DNA of 64,000 nt from an uncultured Lachnospiraceae bacterium (lineage in GTDB: Bacteria > Bacillota > Clostridia > Lachnospirales > Lachnospiraceae), in NCBI GenBank assembly GCA_910584725.1, contig CAJUBE010000001.1, forward strand, positions 168,067 to 232,066, written 5' to 3'. The position numbers and the translations under genes are program-made. The notes beneath the pieces are model-generated. The model was not told the origin of the DNA, did not search any database, and saw only the letters and a list, made by a program, of their open reading frames with translations. This document shows, one piece after another, positions 58,538 to 64,000 of the stretch. Within the stretch, counting starts at the first letter, position 1. Each line of letters begins with the position of its first letter.

Positions 58538-59086
58538 TTATTTAACCAACCAGAACTCCGGACGAACCCCGTAAGAGTACGAAGCGTAGTTGCAGGACGT
58601 ATTGCCATTGCCGCTCACATAGGCGAAAAAAGCCGAAGAAACATTCCTCTTAGCAGCATTGCGAAGCCACCACCACCACCAGTCGTCCTCAAAATCACAG
58701 ACTCTGTTTCCGCGCCGCTTCATAAGCTCGAACTGCTCATCGTTATCCGGCTCAAAGTTTTCGTAAAAATCGTCATGACCGAAAATCTCTCCGTATGTAG
58801 GAAGCGTAATCTCACGAATTCTGGTTCTCAGCTTTTCCGGAAATGCCGGAAAAACCGTTTCGCGGAGCCACCTGCACATATCCGATTTATCGAAACCGCC
58901 CTCATTGGTGTTGGTCTCATTCATCGGATGCCGGGCGATAACGTCGTCAAACAGGAAAAGAATTCCCTTGTCTGTCACTCTCTGAGCTGTGGCCGTAAAC
59001 TTTCCGAAGCCGCTCAGCCTCACCGTAATCTGATCTCCTACGCAAATTTCGTTTGTTTTGAACTGCACCTTTCTTGCTACCTTCAT
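58538..59086 (-). CDS. DGR target 2: CLec-fold protein with variable C-terminus
   Basis: 182 residues. MKVARKVQFKTNEICVGDQI, SGFGKFTATAQRVTDKGILF, GGFDKSDMCRWLRETVFPAF and LPTYGEIFGHD resemble the DUF6273/CLec-type core. EDDWWWWWLRNAAKRNVSSA leads into VR2, ending in GVRPEFWLVK. There is no tail-attachment domain, no signal peptide and no TM, so this is a small, probably soluble variable protein, made from the early region. Its ligand is unknown. The start at 59086 follows AAAGGAG. Confidence 0.85.
   Translation of the reverse strand: MKVARKVQFKTNEICVGDQITVRLSGFGKFTATAQRVTDKGILFLFDDVIARHPMNETNTNEGGFDKSDMCRWLRETVFPAFPEKLRTRIREITLPTYGEIFGHDDFYENFEPDNDEQFELMKRRGNRVCDFEDDWWWWWLRNAAKRNVSSAFFAYVSGNGNTSCNYASYSYGVRPEFWLVK
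58558..58642 (-). repeat. DGR variable repeat 2 (VR2)
   Basis: An 85-bp copy of the template (8854-8938) with 11 differences, all at template adenines of the coding strand. Asn codons become Phe, Tyr and Ser at several positions. It lies 48 kb from the RT in the linear window. Confidence 0.95.
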
Positions 59087-59111
59087 GATTTTTTCTCCTT
59101 TCATTTCTTGA

Positions 59112-59423
59112 CTAATTATTCCAAACATCTCGTGTAATTTCCAAGATGTCCGTTGCTATTTCATAGGCAACACTAAATATCTGCCTGTCTCTTTTATCAG
59201 CATGGTCCTTTGCGGAAAACTCTTGTGTTTTTGTTGCAAAGTCCGACACAATATCAATTGGGTCTTGTTCCGGGTTCTTACGAATGCGATTCAAGAGTTC
59301 GTTTCCGGCCCATCGTTGATAACTAACTTCCTTGAACCAATGCTTATCCCAACTTCGCTGTGGTTCTATAAAATCGAGAATATAATCTTCGATAATCAAA
59401 ATAATCTGTTCATGCTTAGTCAC
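59112..59423 (-). CDS. Small helical phage protein (103 residues, GTG start)
   Basis: TKHEQIILIIEDYILDFIEP, then KHWFKEVSYQRWAGNELLNR and FSVAYEIATDILEITRDVW. The GTG at 59423 follows TAAGGAGAGAGCC. It lies directly upstream of DGR target 2 with 25 nt between, so the two are probably co-translated. Unrecognised; could be a partner of the variable protein. Confidence 0.6.
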   Translation of the reverse strand: MTKHEQIILIIEDYILDFIEPQRSWDKHWFKEVSYQRWAGNELLNRIRKNPEQDPIDIVSDFATKTQEFSAKDHADKRDRQIFSVAYEIATDILEITRDVWNN

Positions 59424-59439
59424 GGCTCTCTCCTTAGAA

Positions 59440-59467
59440 CAGAAAAGAAGAGTCCCTGTTAGGACTC
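59440..59467 (-). terminator. Rho-independent terminator
   Basis: On the minus strand GAGTCC-TAACAG-GGACTC, then TTCTTTTC. It contains the stop codon of the 56-residue gene. It ends the unit started by element 9. Confidence 0.65.
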
Positions 59468-59629
59468 CTCAATTTCGTCATCTCTTTTGGCAAGTGCTTC
59501 GTTTACCTTTTCTTCGATTTTTTCATCCATCTTCTGCTCGTTGACCCAATCGGTTACAAGCGTTGCCGCCACTCCGATCACAGTCGCTGCCAGACCAAGA
59601 ACTTTAATCAATTTACTTTTAGTTGTCAT
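59459..59629 (-). CDS. Small TM protein (56 residues)
   Basis: MTTKSKLIKVLGLAATVIGV, then AATLVTDWVNEQKMDEKIEE and a charged end. One N-terminal TM, then coiled coil. AAAGGAGG precedes the ATG at 59629. It is the only gene between element 9 and a terminator. Confidence 0.65.
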   Translation of the reverse strand: MTTKSKLIKVLGLAATVIGVAATLVTDWVNEQKMDEKIEEKVNEALAKRDDEIEES

Positions 59630-59648
59630 AAAGCGATTACCTCCTTTT

Positions 59649-59673
59649 CATAATAGAACTTGCAATTTTTGCG
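59649..59673 (-). promoter_or_regulatory. 25-bp promoter-like element, copy 9
   Basis: It lies between the DUF6353-like paralogue 3 stop and the 56-residue TM gene. AAAAGGAGG starts right after its ATG end. Confidence 0.7.
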
Positions 59674-59675
59674 AA

Positions 59676-60440
59676 CTACTCAAATTTGTTAAGTGCCATC
59701 GTATCGATAGTGATGCATTCCAGACCGTCTTCCAGAACCGTTTTCTGATTGTCGAAATCCAACCAATAGCATCCCATTTCTTCAACCATGTAGCTTATAT
59801 CCCATCCTATTTCATCGCCTTTGTCTATTCCATCAACACCAAGAAACGACAAATATTCATTCAAGGAACAGTCACCCCTTAATGCGAGGTTTCGATTTAC
59901 ATGGTATTGAGCATTTAGTACAGCCGCCATCGTTGTGGTAAAATATTTCCTTGATGCGAGGTCATAGAAAAGTAACTGCTCGCTCTCAGGGTCCATATCC
60001 ATGTTATAAACCTGATAGCCCCAATCCTCTGAAGCAACTTTTGCATCTTTAGCCATTTCAGCATGGATTTTGTTATCCGCATCTTCACCATAGACTTTTT
60101 TGGCTGCCTGCCGGTATTGTTTGTAGGATTCGTTAAGCATGGCGTATGCGCTCGTTAAAGCCGCCTGATTGCGCTTGTCCATCACACCAATACCAACGAT
60201 GCAAGTAACGGTGCCAACACCTATCAAGACCGACGGAATATAACATTGCCAAGTCGTCTGTACAAGTTCCATAGGTGTGAGCTTATCTGTTTCCAGTTCA
60301 TCTTTCTTGGCTTTAATAAGCCGTAACGCTTTAGGTGTTGCCCGTACTGCCGTTACAGCCGTACCAACAACACCGACGATTCCTAAAGCGGTTAGGATTG
60401 TTGGGGATGATCGTCGCAACCCCGTTGTAAATTTGCCCAT
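59676..60440 (-). CDS. DUF6353-like membrane protein, paralogue 3
   Basis: 254 residues. RRSSPTILTALGIVGVVGTA (TM1), LTPMELVQTTWQCYIPSVLI (TM2), KRNQAALTSAYAMLNESYKQ and a C-terminal domain (NEYLSFLGVDGIDKGDEIGW). Same layout as paralogue 2. The start follows AAAGGAG. Function unknown. Confidence 0.75.
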   Translation of the reverse strand: MGKFTTGLRRSSPTILTALGIVGVVGTAVTAVRATPKALRLIKAKKDELETDKLTPMELVQTTWQCYIPSVLIGVGTVTCIVGIGVMDKRNQAALTSAYAMLNESYKQYRQAAKKVYGEDADNKIHAEMAKDAKVASEDWGYQVYNMDMDPESEQLLFYDLASRKYFTTTMAAVLNAQYHVNRNLALRGDCSLNEYLSFLGVDGIDKGDEIGWDISYMVEEMGCYWLDFDNQKTVLEDGLECITIDTMALNKFE

Positions 60441-60467
60441 ATGTTTTCTCCTTTCAAATATAAAATC

Positions 60468-60929
60468 TCATTTTGGAATGACGGCATTCGGATTTAACAC
60501 CACAATAGAATCACAATCCCAGCCATACAACTCAAAATGTAAGTCCCCAGAAGCTATATCCGCATATTCATCCCCGTACCAGCAGAGTTCAATGGCATCA
60601 ATTCCAAGACGAACACACTTTTCAAAATCGATAAGATAACAAGAACTAACTCTCGAATTCTTGATACAGGGAAGTCTACTAAGTTGTGACAGTGTGCTAA
60701 TAATCGCGATTTTACTTTCATCCTTCATGACAAATTCGAAAGAACAATCTTCATTACATTCTCTAAATTCTTCTATGGCACACCAATTCTTCCAACCAAA
60801 AGAAGCGTTTTTTCTCGACGCCCAAAGACCACCTTTTGGTTTTACCCAACAACGTTCGTTTTTAATTGGAAAATTTAAAAGAGGATTAAACTGTGTTGCC
60901 CCATAATGAATATAAATTTGCCTATTCAT
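60468..60929 (-). CDS. Phage protein with HYG and GLWAS motifs, ADP-ribosyltransferase-like at low confidence
   Basis: 153 residues. MNRQIYIHYGATQFNPLLNF, KNERCWVKPKGGLWASRKNA, FGWKNWCAIEEFRECNEDCS, and YGWDCDSIVVLNPNAVIP at the end. An N-terminal HYG followed by a GLWAS turn recalls the H-x-x and GL-xS elements of some ADP-ribosyltransferase-like folds, but no catalytic Glu can be fixed, so this is a weak inference. The start at 60929 follows AAAGGAG. It lies after the tRNA-like unit's terminator. Confidence 0.55.
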   Translation of the reverse strand: MNRQIYIHYGATQFNPLLNFPIKNERCWVKPKGGLWASRKNASFGWKNWCAIEEFRECNEDCSFEFVMKDESKIAIISTLSQLSRLPCIKNSRVSSCYLIDFEKCVRLGIDAIELCWYGDEYADIASGDLHFELYGWDCDSIVVLNPNAVIPK

Positions 60930-60953
60930 AAATTTTTCTCCTTTCATTTTGGC

Positions 60954-60979
60954 AAAAATAAAAGAGCCGTTGCCGACTC
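60954..60979 (-). terminator. Rho-independent terminator after the tRNA-like gene
   Basis: On the minus strand GAGTCG-GCAA-CGGCTC with a GNRA-like loop is followed by TTTTATTTTT. It lies 10 nt beyond the tRNA-like 3' end, making a promoter-tRNA-terminator unit. Confidence 0.8.
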
Positions 60980-60989
60980 CAAATCTAAG

Positions 60990-61059
60990 AGAAGCAGATA
61001 AGATTCGAACTTATAACTTCCACGGATGTGTGGCGCTCTACCAATTGAGCTACTGTCTC
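60990..61059 (-). tRNA. tRNA-like gene with shortened anticodon arm
   Basis: Acceptor GAGACAG/CTGCTTC (7 bp, one A-C mismatch and one G-T), TA at 8-9, D-arm GCTC-AATTGGTA-GAGC, variable AAGTT, and a normal T-arm ATAAG-TTCGAAT-CTTAT. Between D-arm and variable loop there are 15 nt (G, then CCAC-ACATCC-GTGG), so the anticodon arm is 14 nt, not 17, and no standard anticodon can be assigned. Length is 70 nt, with no encoded CCA. It could be a degenerate tRNA or a decoy. Confidence 0.7.
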
Positions 61060-61061
61060 TC

Positions 61062-61086
61062 CATAATATAATTTGTAAATTTCGCG
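61062..61086 (-). promoter_or_regulatory. 25-bp promoter-like element, copy 4 (drives the tRNA-like gene)
   Basis: The element's last G is only 2 nt before the tRNA-like 5' end, so initiation must be at or within a few nt of the element. That is too close for an ordinary -10 box (about 7 nt). Confidence 0.75.
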
Positions 61087-61088
61087 TA

Positions 61089-61117
61089 AAAAGAAAAAGA
61101 GCCGTTGTATCAGCGGC
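61089..61117 (-). terminator. Intrinsic terminator upstream of element 4
   Basis: GCCG-N9-CGGC followed by TCTTTTTCTTTTT on the minus strand. It ends the unit with the 69-residue gene. Confidence 0.55.
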
Positions 61118-61127
61118 CCAATTTTCC

Positions 61128-61337
61128 CTAGTTCAAACCAATCTTTTTCAGAATCTTCACGAGTTCTTCCTTTTCCAGTTCAGCATCTACATCCAAATGA
61201 ACATGCGTCTTACCATCGGTAATCGTGGTTTTTATTTCATTAAGCTGAATATCAATATCATATCCGAGCTTTTTTCGTAATACCATCTTTACCAGTTTTG
61301 AAATCATATTCGTTGTGAATTTAGACACGATCTTCAT
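61128..61337 (-). CDS. Small phage protein (69 residues)
   Basis: MKIVSKFTTNMISKLVKMVL, then YDIDIQLNEIKTTITDGKTH and VHLDVDAELEKEELVKIL. An amphipathic helix and a beta unit. GGAG lies 10 nt before the ATG at 61337. It is the first gene after element 5. Function unknown. Confidence 0.65.
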   Translation of the reverse strand: MKIVSKFTTNMISKLVKMVLRKKLGYDIDIQLNEIKTTITDGKTHVHLDVDAELEKEELVKILKKIGLN

Positions 61338-61382
61338 TTCGTCCATACTCCTTTTACTCCTTTCAAAATCTGTTGATTTTTC

Positions 61383-61407
61383 CATAAAAGGAGCTGTAAT
61401 TTTAGCG
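61383..61407 (-). promoter_or_regulatory. 25-bp promoter-like element, copy 5
   Basis: It lies between the 119-residue gene and the 69-residue gene, and matches the invariant positions. Confidence 0.7.
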
Positions 61408-61408
61408 T

Positions 61409-61768
61409 CTAAATATCACGTCTGTCAAAGACTGTTTCCCATCGTTCTCTCGCAATTGGCTTCATCTTCAACGCCCACATAATCTGCCGGACGGTAACAG
61501 TGGGGTAGAGACCACCTTTACATTCTCCAGCTCGTTCGTCAAAGTATTTCTTGAATCCTGGATGCAAATATAAATCATCTGTCAGCCAGGGGTCAACCTC
61601 GCTCCACCATGTACTCTTTGTTTCAGAATTATATCGCTGCTGAATAACAGCCAATCCTTTATCATTTATTTGAAAGAGGGTGCAACTGTTGTAAACCGGA
61701 TGTTCACAAATATAAAGTTTGCCATACATAGAAAGATAAATAGTCGGCTTTTTGTAATGATATCTCAT
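61409..61768 (-). CDS. Conserved phage protein (119 residues)
   Basis: MRYHYKKPTIYLSMYGKLYI, CTLFQINDKGLAVIQQRYNS, STWWSEVDPWLTDDLYLHPG and TVRQIMWALKMKPIARERWE. A strongly patterned, Trp/Tyr-rich family that recurs in phages of gut Clostridia. No catalytic assignment. TTAGGAGG precedes the ATG. Confidence 0.7.
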   Translation of the reverse strand: MRYHYKKPTIYLSMYGKLYICEHPVYNSCTLFQINDKGLAVIQQRYNSETKSTWWSEVDPWLTDDLYLHPGFKKYFDERAGECKGGLYPTVTVRQIMWALKMKPIARERWETVFDRRDI

Positions 61769-61783
61769 GTCAGCCTCCTAAAA

Positions 61784-61812
61784 GCAAAAAGAAAGAGCCC
61801 TCGTCAGGACTC
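61784..61812 (-). terminator. Rho-independent terminator
   Basis: A 7-bp stem GAGTCCT/AGGGCTC with loop GACG, followed by TTTCTTTTTGC on the minus strand. It ends the transcript of the zinc-ribbon gene. Confidence 0.75.
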
Positions 61813-61832
61813 CCTCTTGTGTTGATAATTCT

Positions 61833-62147
61833 TTAATCGTCAAATAGTTTACATGACGTTTTGCAATGCGGATACGGACCTTCACAGGCTCTGCATCCCG
61901 CCGGCGGAATATCGCCTCCATAACTCTTATGTACGCTTGATGTCCATTCTACTTCTTCGTCATCTTCGTACTCATACTCCATTTCATCTACTTCCCATCC
62001 GCATGATGGGCAGGCGTAAATATCACATCCGCCGTTTGGATCTTCTCTGCGGTCCATTACAGCCCCACATTTGTTGCAAATCGCATACCCGTTATTCAGG
62101 TATTCTACCAATTCTATACCTTCGGGTCTGATGATTTTTTGGCTCAT
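61833..62147 (-). CDS. Zinc-ribbon phage protein (104 residues)
   Basis: The start MSQKIIRPEGIELVEYLNNG at 62147 follows AAGGAGG. NGYAICNKCGAVMDRREDPN, then CDIYACPSCGWEVDEM give two CxxC pairs, a four-Cys ribbon. An acidic stretch and a second Cys group (CRACEGPYPHCKTSCKLFDD) follow. It may bind nucleic acid or a protein. A sigma-A promoter and element 6 lie upstream. Confidence 0.7.
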   Translation of the reverse strand: MSQKIIRPEGIELVEYLNNGYAICNKCGAVMDRREDPNGGCDIYACPSCGWEVDEMEYEYEDDEEVEWTSSVHKSYGGDIPPAGCRACEGPYPHCKTSCKLFDD

Positions 62148-62187
62148 AAAGTCATTACCTCCTTGATAATCCGAAAGTAACAGCATT

Positions 62188-62217
62188 ATTGTACGGTTAC
62201 TTTCTATATTAAGTCAA
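62188..62217 (-). promoter_or_regulatory. Sigma-A type promoter before the zinc-ribbon gene
   Basis: On the minus strand TTGACT, an 18-bp spacer and TACAAT, 41 bp before the ATG at 62147. It is the best host-type promoter seen in this early region, and lies 31 bp downstream of element 6. Confidence 0.65.
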
Positions 62218-62247
62218 GAGATAAAGAGCTCTTTTGCATCTCCTTTC

Positions 62248-62272
62248 CATAATAGGGACTGTAAAAATCACG
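62248..62272 (-). promoter_or_regulatory. 25-bp promoter-like element, copy 6
   Basis: It follows a terminator and precedes the zinc-ribbon gene. It is the only copy with T at position 3 (CGT). AAAGGAG follows 2 nt after its end but is far from the gene's own site. Confidence 0.65.
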
Positions 62273-62280
62273 CAGAAAAA

Positions 62281-62308
62281 ACGAAAAGGACATGCTTTTC
62301 ACACGTCC
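62281..62308 (-). terminator. Rho-independent terminator
   Basis: GGACGTG-N7-CATGTCC (one G-T pair) followed by TTTTCGTTTTTTC on the minus strand, after the 129-residue gene. Confidence 0.65.
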
Positions 62309-62333
62309 TCTCGTTCCGAAACTTTCAAATTCC

Positions 62334-62723
62334 TTATTTCTTTGTCGGTCTAAAACGGTTAAATAATCCTCTGAATGTTGTTGAGGTATATGTTCCGTTC
62401 TCCTCGAACTTAAATCCCCTGCGCATCCATACCGCATAGAACATCAACGGCAGCACCAACTCAGCCGCGGCTATACCCAGCTTGAAGTATCGATCTTTGA
62501 CCTGCTCGGCTAACTGGTTCTTCTTGAATTCATCATCGTTTTTACGATTTTCCGATTTCTCCTCAAAGTCCAGTGCCGTTTTAGTCTCATCGACTCTCAG
62601 CTTGTACAGCGTTGCCAGATTTTCTGTCGCCGTTAAATGCTCTTTGCTCCCAAATTGCAGAGAAGATAATGCTTCGATTTCTGCTTTAATCTCCTCATCC
62701 AACAAGTTGCGAATTTCTTCCAT
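62334..62723 (-). CDS. TM phage protein (129 residues)
   Basis: MEEIRNLLDEEIKAEIEALS, a long charged helix (FEEKSENRKNDDEFKKNQLA), then a TM segment (LGIAAAELVLPLMFYAVWMR) and a Thr-rich C-terminus with Arg/Lys end. The start at 62723 follows AAAGGAG. First gene after element 7. Function unknown. Confidence 0.65.
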   Translation of the reverse strand: MEEIRNLLDEEIKAEIEALSSLQFGSKEHLTATENLATLYKLRVDETKTALDFEEKSENRKNDDEFKKNQLAEQVKDRYFKLGIAAAELVLPLMFYAVWMRRGFKFEENGTYTSTTFRGLFNRFRPTKK

Positions 62724-62756
62724 TTTGTTTCTCCTTTCATCAGTTTTATCAGTTTC

Positions 62757-62781
62757 CATAAAAGGAACTGTTATTTCTGCG
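62757..62781 (-). promoter_or_regulatory. 25-bp promoter-like element, copy 7
   Basis: It overlaps the last codons of the 72-residue TM gene (stop at 62771) and lies 34 bp before the ATG at 62723. Confidence 0.7.
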
Positions 62782-62989
62782 AAATATAACTTTTGAGGTT
62801 GACTTTAAGAATTATATACTTCTTGGATGCTACGACATCTACATCCTTGGACAGTTCCAGAAACATAAATGGTCCATCCGGGTCAGAGGTATCAATCCGT
62901 AAAGTGCCAAAATCCAAAGGTTTGGTTACAATTCTGGTTATAATCGAGCCAACCACGATACCGATTGCCAAGATAATTACAAGTTCCAT
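62771..62989 (-). CDS. Single-TM phage protein (72 residues)
   Basis: N-terminal TM MELVIILAIGIVVGSIITRI, then GTLRIDTSDPDGPFMFLELS and SKKYIILKVNLKSYI. The TSDPDGP-x-x-FLELS core is a recalled recurrent phage pattern. AAAGGAG precedes the ATG. Function unknown. Confidence 0.7.
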   Translation of the reverse strand: MELVIILAIGIVVGSIITRIVTKPLDFGTLRIDTSDPDGPFMFLELSKDVDVVASKKYIILKVNLKSYISQK

Positions 62990-63097
62990 AGAGTTCTCCT
63001 TTCAAAATGTTTTTCAGAATCTTCCACCCGGGATTTTTTCAGATATCAAAATACCACGTTTTTCCGTCACCTGCGTACTGAATTTCTAAGCTAGGAT

Positions 63098-63124
63098 AAA
63101 AAGAAAGAGCCCCTGTTAGGACTC
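63098..63124 (-). terminator. Rho-independent terminator
   Basis: GAGTCCT-AACA-GGGGCTC followed by TTTCTTTTT on the minus strand. It overlaps the stop of the 96-residue gene. Confidence 0.7.
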
Positions 63125-63406
63125 CTTCTTCGACGGAAGTATAAAAATGCGTAAACTACTATTACTCTCATGAAACACTTCAAATTGAAACTGGACAATA
63201 TAATTTTTGTCATACTTTAAGCATTCGTTTTCTTTTTCCGGATTCCAGCAAACTCCTAAAGCTTCATATATCTGATTAAGATATATATAGCCTCGCGACT
63301 TTGCCAGATCATTAAGATGTCGTTCTTGCGCCCGTAAAAACAATAAATTAAAACCTCCGCCCTCGTTCCAATAAGGACTGTTCCTGTCAAATATAATTTC
63401 GTGCAT
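63116..63406 (-). CDS. Small protein related to the DUF6353 C-terminal domain
   Basis: 96 residues. NSPYWNEGGGFNLLFLRAQE and SRGYIYLNQIYEALGVCWNP align in pattern with the C-terminal half of paralogue 1 (NNEYNLMFLKAQEKYANDVL, FLNDVYDLLGLPP). There is no TM part. The start follows AAAGGAG after element 8. It may be a stand-alone version of that domain. Confidence 0.6.
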   Translation of the reverse strand: MHEIIFDRNSPYWNEGGGFNLLFLRAQERHLNDLAKSRGYIYLNQIYEALGVCWNPEKENECLKYDKNYIVQFQFEVFHESNSSLRIFILPSKKES

Positions 63407-63422
63407 ATTAACACTCTCCTTT

Positions 63423-63447
63423 CATAAAAGGAACTGCTATTTCTGCG
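63423..63447 (-). promoter_or_regulatory. 25-bp promoter-like element, copy 8
   Basis: It overlaps the end of the zinc-ribbon gene at 63437 and lies just before the 96-residue gene. It differs from copy 7 at a single base. Confidence 0.7.
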
Positions 63448-63646
63448 AACCCTCACCTTCATAGACGATTTTCTTCCTCAAATCGGACCACGCAATATAT
63501 CGCTCTTTCCGGCAGACTGGGCAGAAGAATTTAATCACTTTGCCGCCGATGTCCTCCAAGTCCTGACTGTCAGCTTCCAACCGGCTTTGACAATTTGGGC
63601 AGTTGAACCGATAAACTTTTTTCACTGCAACATCTACAATCTTCAT
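63437..63646 (-). CDS. Zinc-ribbon phage protein (69 residues)
   Basis: MKIVDVAVKKVYRFNCPNCQ, then CPVCRKERYIAWSDLRKK: two CxxC pairs about 28 residues apart, a classic zinc ribbon. GGAG lies 10 nt before the ATG at 63646. Probably nucleic-acid or RNA polymerase binding; not proven. It overlaps nothing and starts 2 nt before the upstream stop. Confidence 0.65.
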   Translation of the reverse strand: MKIVDVAVKKVYRFNCPNCQSRLEADSQDLEDIGGKVIKFFCPVCRKERYIAWSDLRKKIVYEGEGSQK

Positions 63647-63647
63647 A

Positions 63648-64000
63648 TCAGCCACGCTCCTTGTTCAACAACCAAAAGAAACGTCTGTACAAGTCGTAAT
63701 AGACATCTTTGCAACAGGGAATATCTAATCTAGCTTTCAAACAGTCATAAGAGATTCCATTTGTTACCGCCTGCAAAATATAAGTTCCAAGCACTGCATC
63801 GGTTTCCTCAGCCACCAATTTCACCAATTCCATCCTGTCAGAGTAAAACGCCCTTGCCTCTGCACATCTCGCTGTCGGATCGCCAAGATGCTGTTGTCCT
63901 GAAAACAGAACCAAATCTGTCGGTCTTTTTGCCAGCCCGTCTAAAGCTAAATATGCTTTTTTCCAGATAGGATACTGGAGACAGAAATGCTTCAGCTCAT
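63648..64000 (-). CDS. Conserved phage protein, start beyond the right edge
   Basis: The open frame continues to position 63998 without a start codon that is well supported, reading ELKHFCLQYPIWKKAYLALD upstream of LVLFSGQQHLGDPTARCAEA. At least 117 codons are in view, ending VYYDLYRRFFWLLNKERG. The C-terminal part (RMELVKLVAEETDAVLGTYI, ISYDCLKARLDIPCCKDVYY) resembles small HTH-like phage proteins of late-gene or early regulation. A shorter start at 63833 is possible but cuts the conserved part. Confidence 0.6.
   Translation of the reverse strand, partial: ELKHFCLQYPIWKKAYLALDGLAKRPTDLVLFSGQQHLGDPTARCAEARAFYSDRMELVKLVAEETDAVLGTYILQAVTNGISYDCLKARLDIPCCKDVYYDLYRRFFWLLNKERG

Noticed and set aside
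1..64000. CRISPR array
   Set aside because: No regularly spaced direct repeats with unique spacers were seen; the repeats present are DGR, tape-measure, shaft, iteron or promoter-like copies.

Overview
The window joins about 5.3 kb of bacterial chromosome to about 58.6 kb of a tailed phage genome, most simply read as a prophage that runs off the right edge. The bacterium looks like a Gram-positive gut Clostridia member (Lachnospiraceae-like). Reasons: nearly every phage gene has a strong AAAGGAG/GGAGG ribosome binding site, the endolysin is of GH25 type for Gram-positive walls, a SleB-like wall hydrolase is present, and the proteins resemble families seen in phages of that group. Family and host assignments come from recalled protein patterns; no search was run.

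Host side (1-5295): two overlapping minus-strand glycosyltransferases (GT2, GT4), a divergent plus-strand GT2 and a multi-pass GT39-like membrane glycosyltransferase. This looks like a cell-surface polysaccharide locus. The junction with the phage lies between 5296 and 5411. No integrase or duplicated attachment site is visible, so if this is a prophage its integrase lies beyond 64000.

Phage side: essentially all genes are on the minus strand, so the map reads right to left. At 40-64 kb is an early/middle region of many small, partly membrane-bound proteins, a replication module and nucleases. The replication module holds a 1432-residue SF3 helicase/primase-like/family B polymerase fusion, an SSB-like protein and an SF2 helicase. 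At 34.6-37.4 kb is a 908-residue protein with a DFDGD motif like that of double-psi beta-barrel RNA polymerases. Then come packaging (putative TerS, HNH, TerL), portal, protease/capsid fusion, tail tube, chaperones, endolysin, a 2204-residue tape measure, Dit, Gp37-like hub, baseplate and receptor-type proteins, and a holin. This is a long-tailed siphovirus with an HK97-type head.

The clearest special system is a complete diversity-generating retroelement (DGR) at 7.5-10.1 kb: reverse transcriptase with IGDQLSQ and YMDD, template repeat, Avd-like protein, and a target gene with a variable repeat. A second variable repeat lies 48 kb away in an early-region gene (58558-58642). All 16 differences between VR1 and the template, and all 11 in VR2, fall at template adenines (coding strand). 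GC hairpins sit 23-24 bp beyond each variable repeat.

Other unusual structure: a 25-bp promoter-like element repeated at least nine times with fixed spacing, all in one direction, one of them abutting a tRNA-like gene; an octamer (AAATATAA on +) strongly biased to one strand of the early region; a structured ncRNA candidate; a tRNA-like gene with a shortened anticodon arm; an iteron-like noncoding region; and a shared N-terminal motif (HHGILG-KWGVRRTPAQLG) in proteins of the packaging region.
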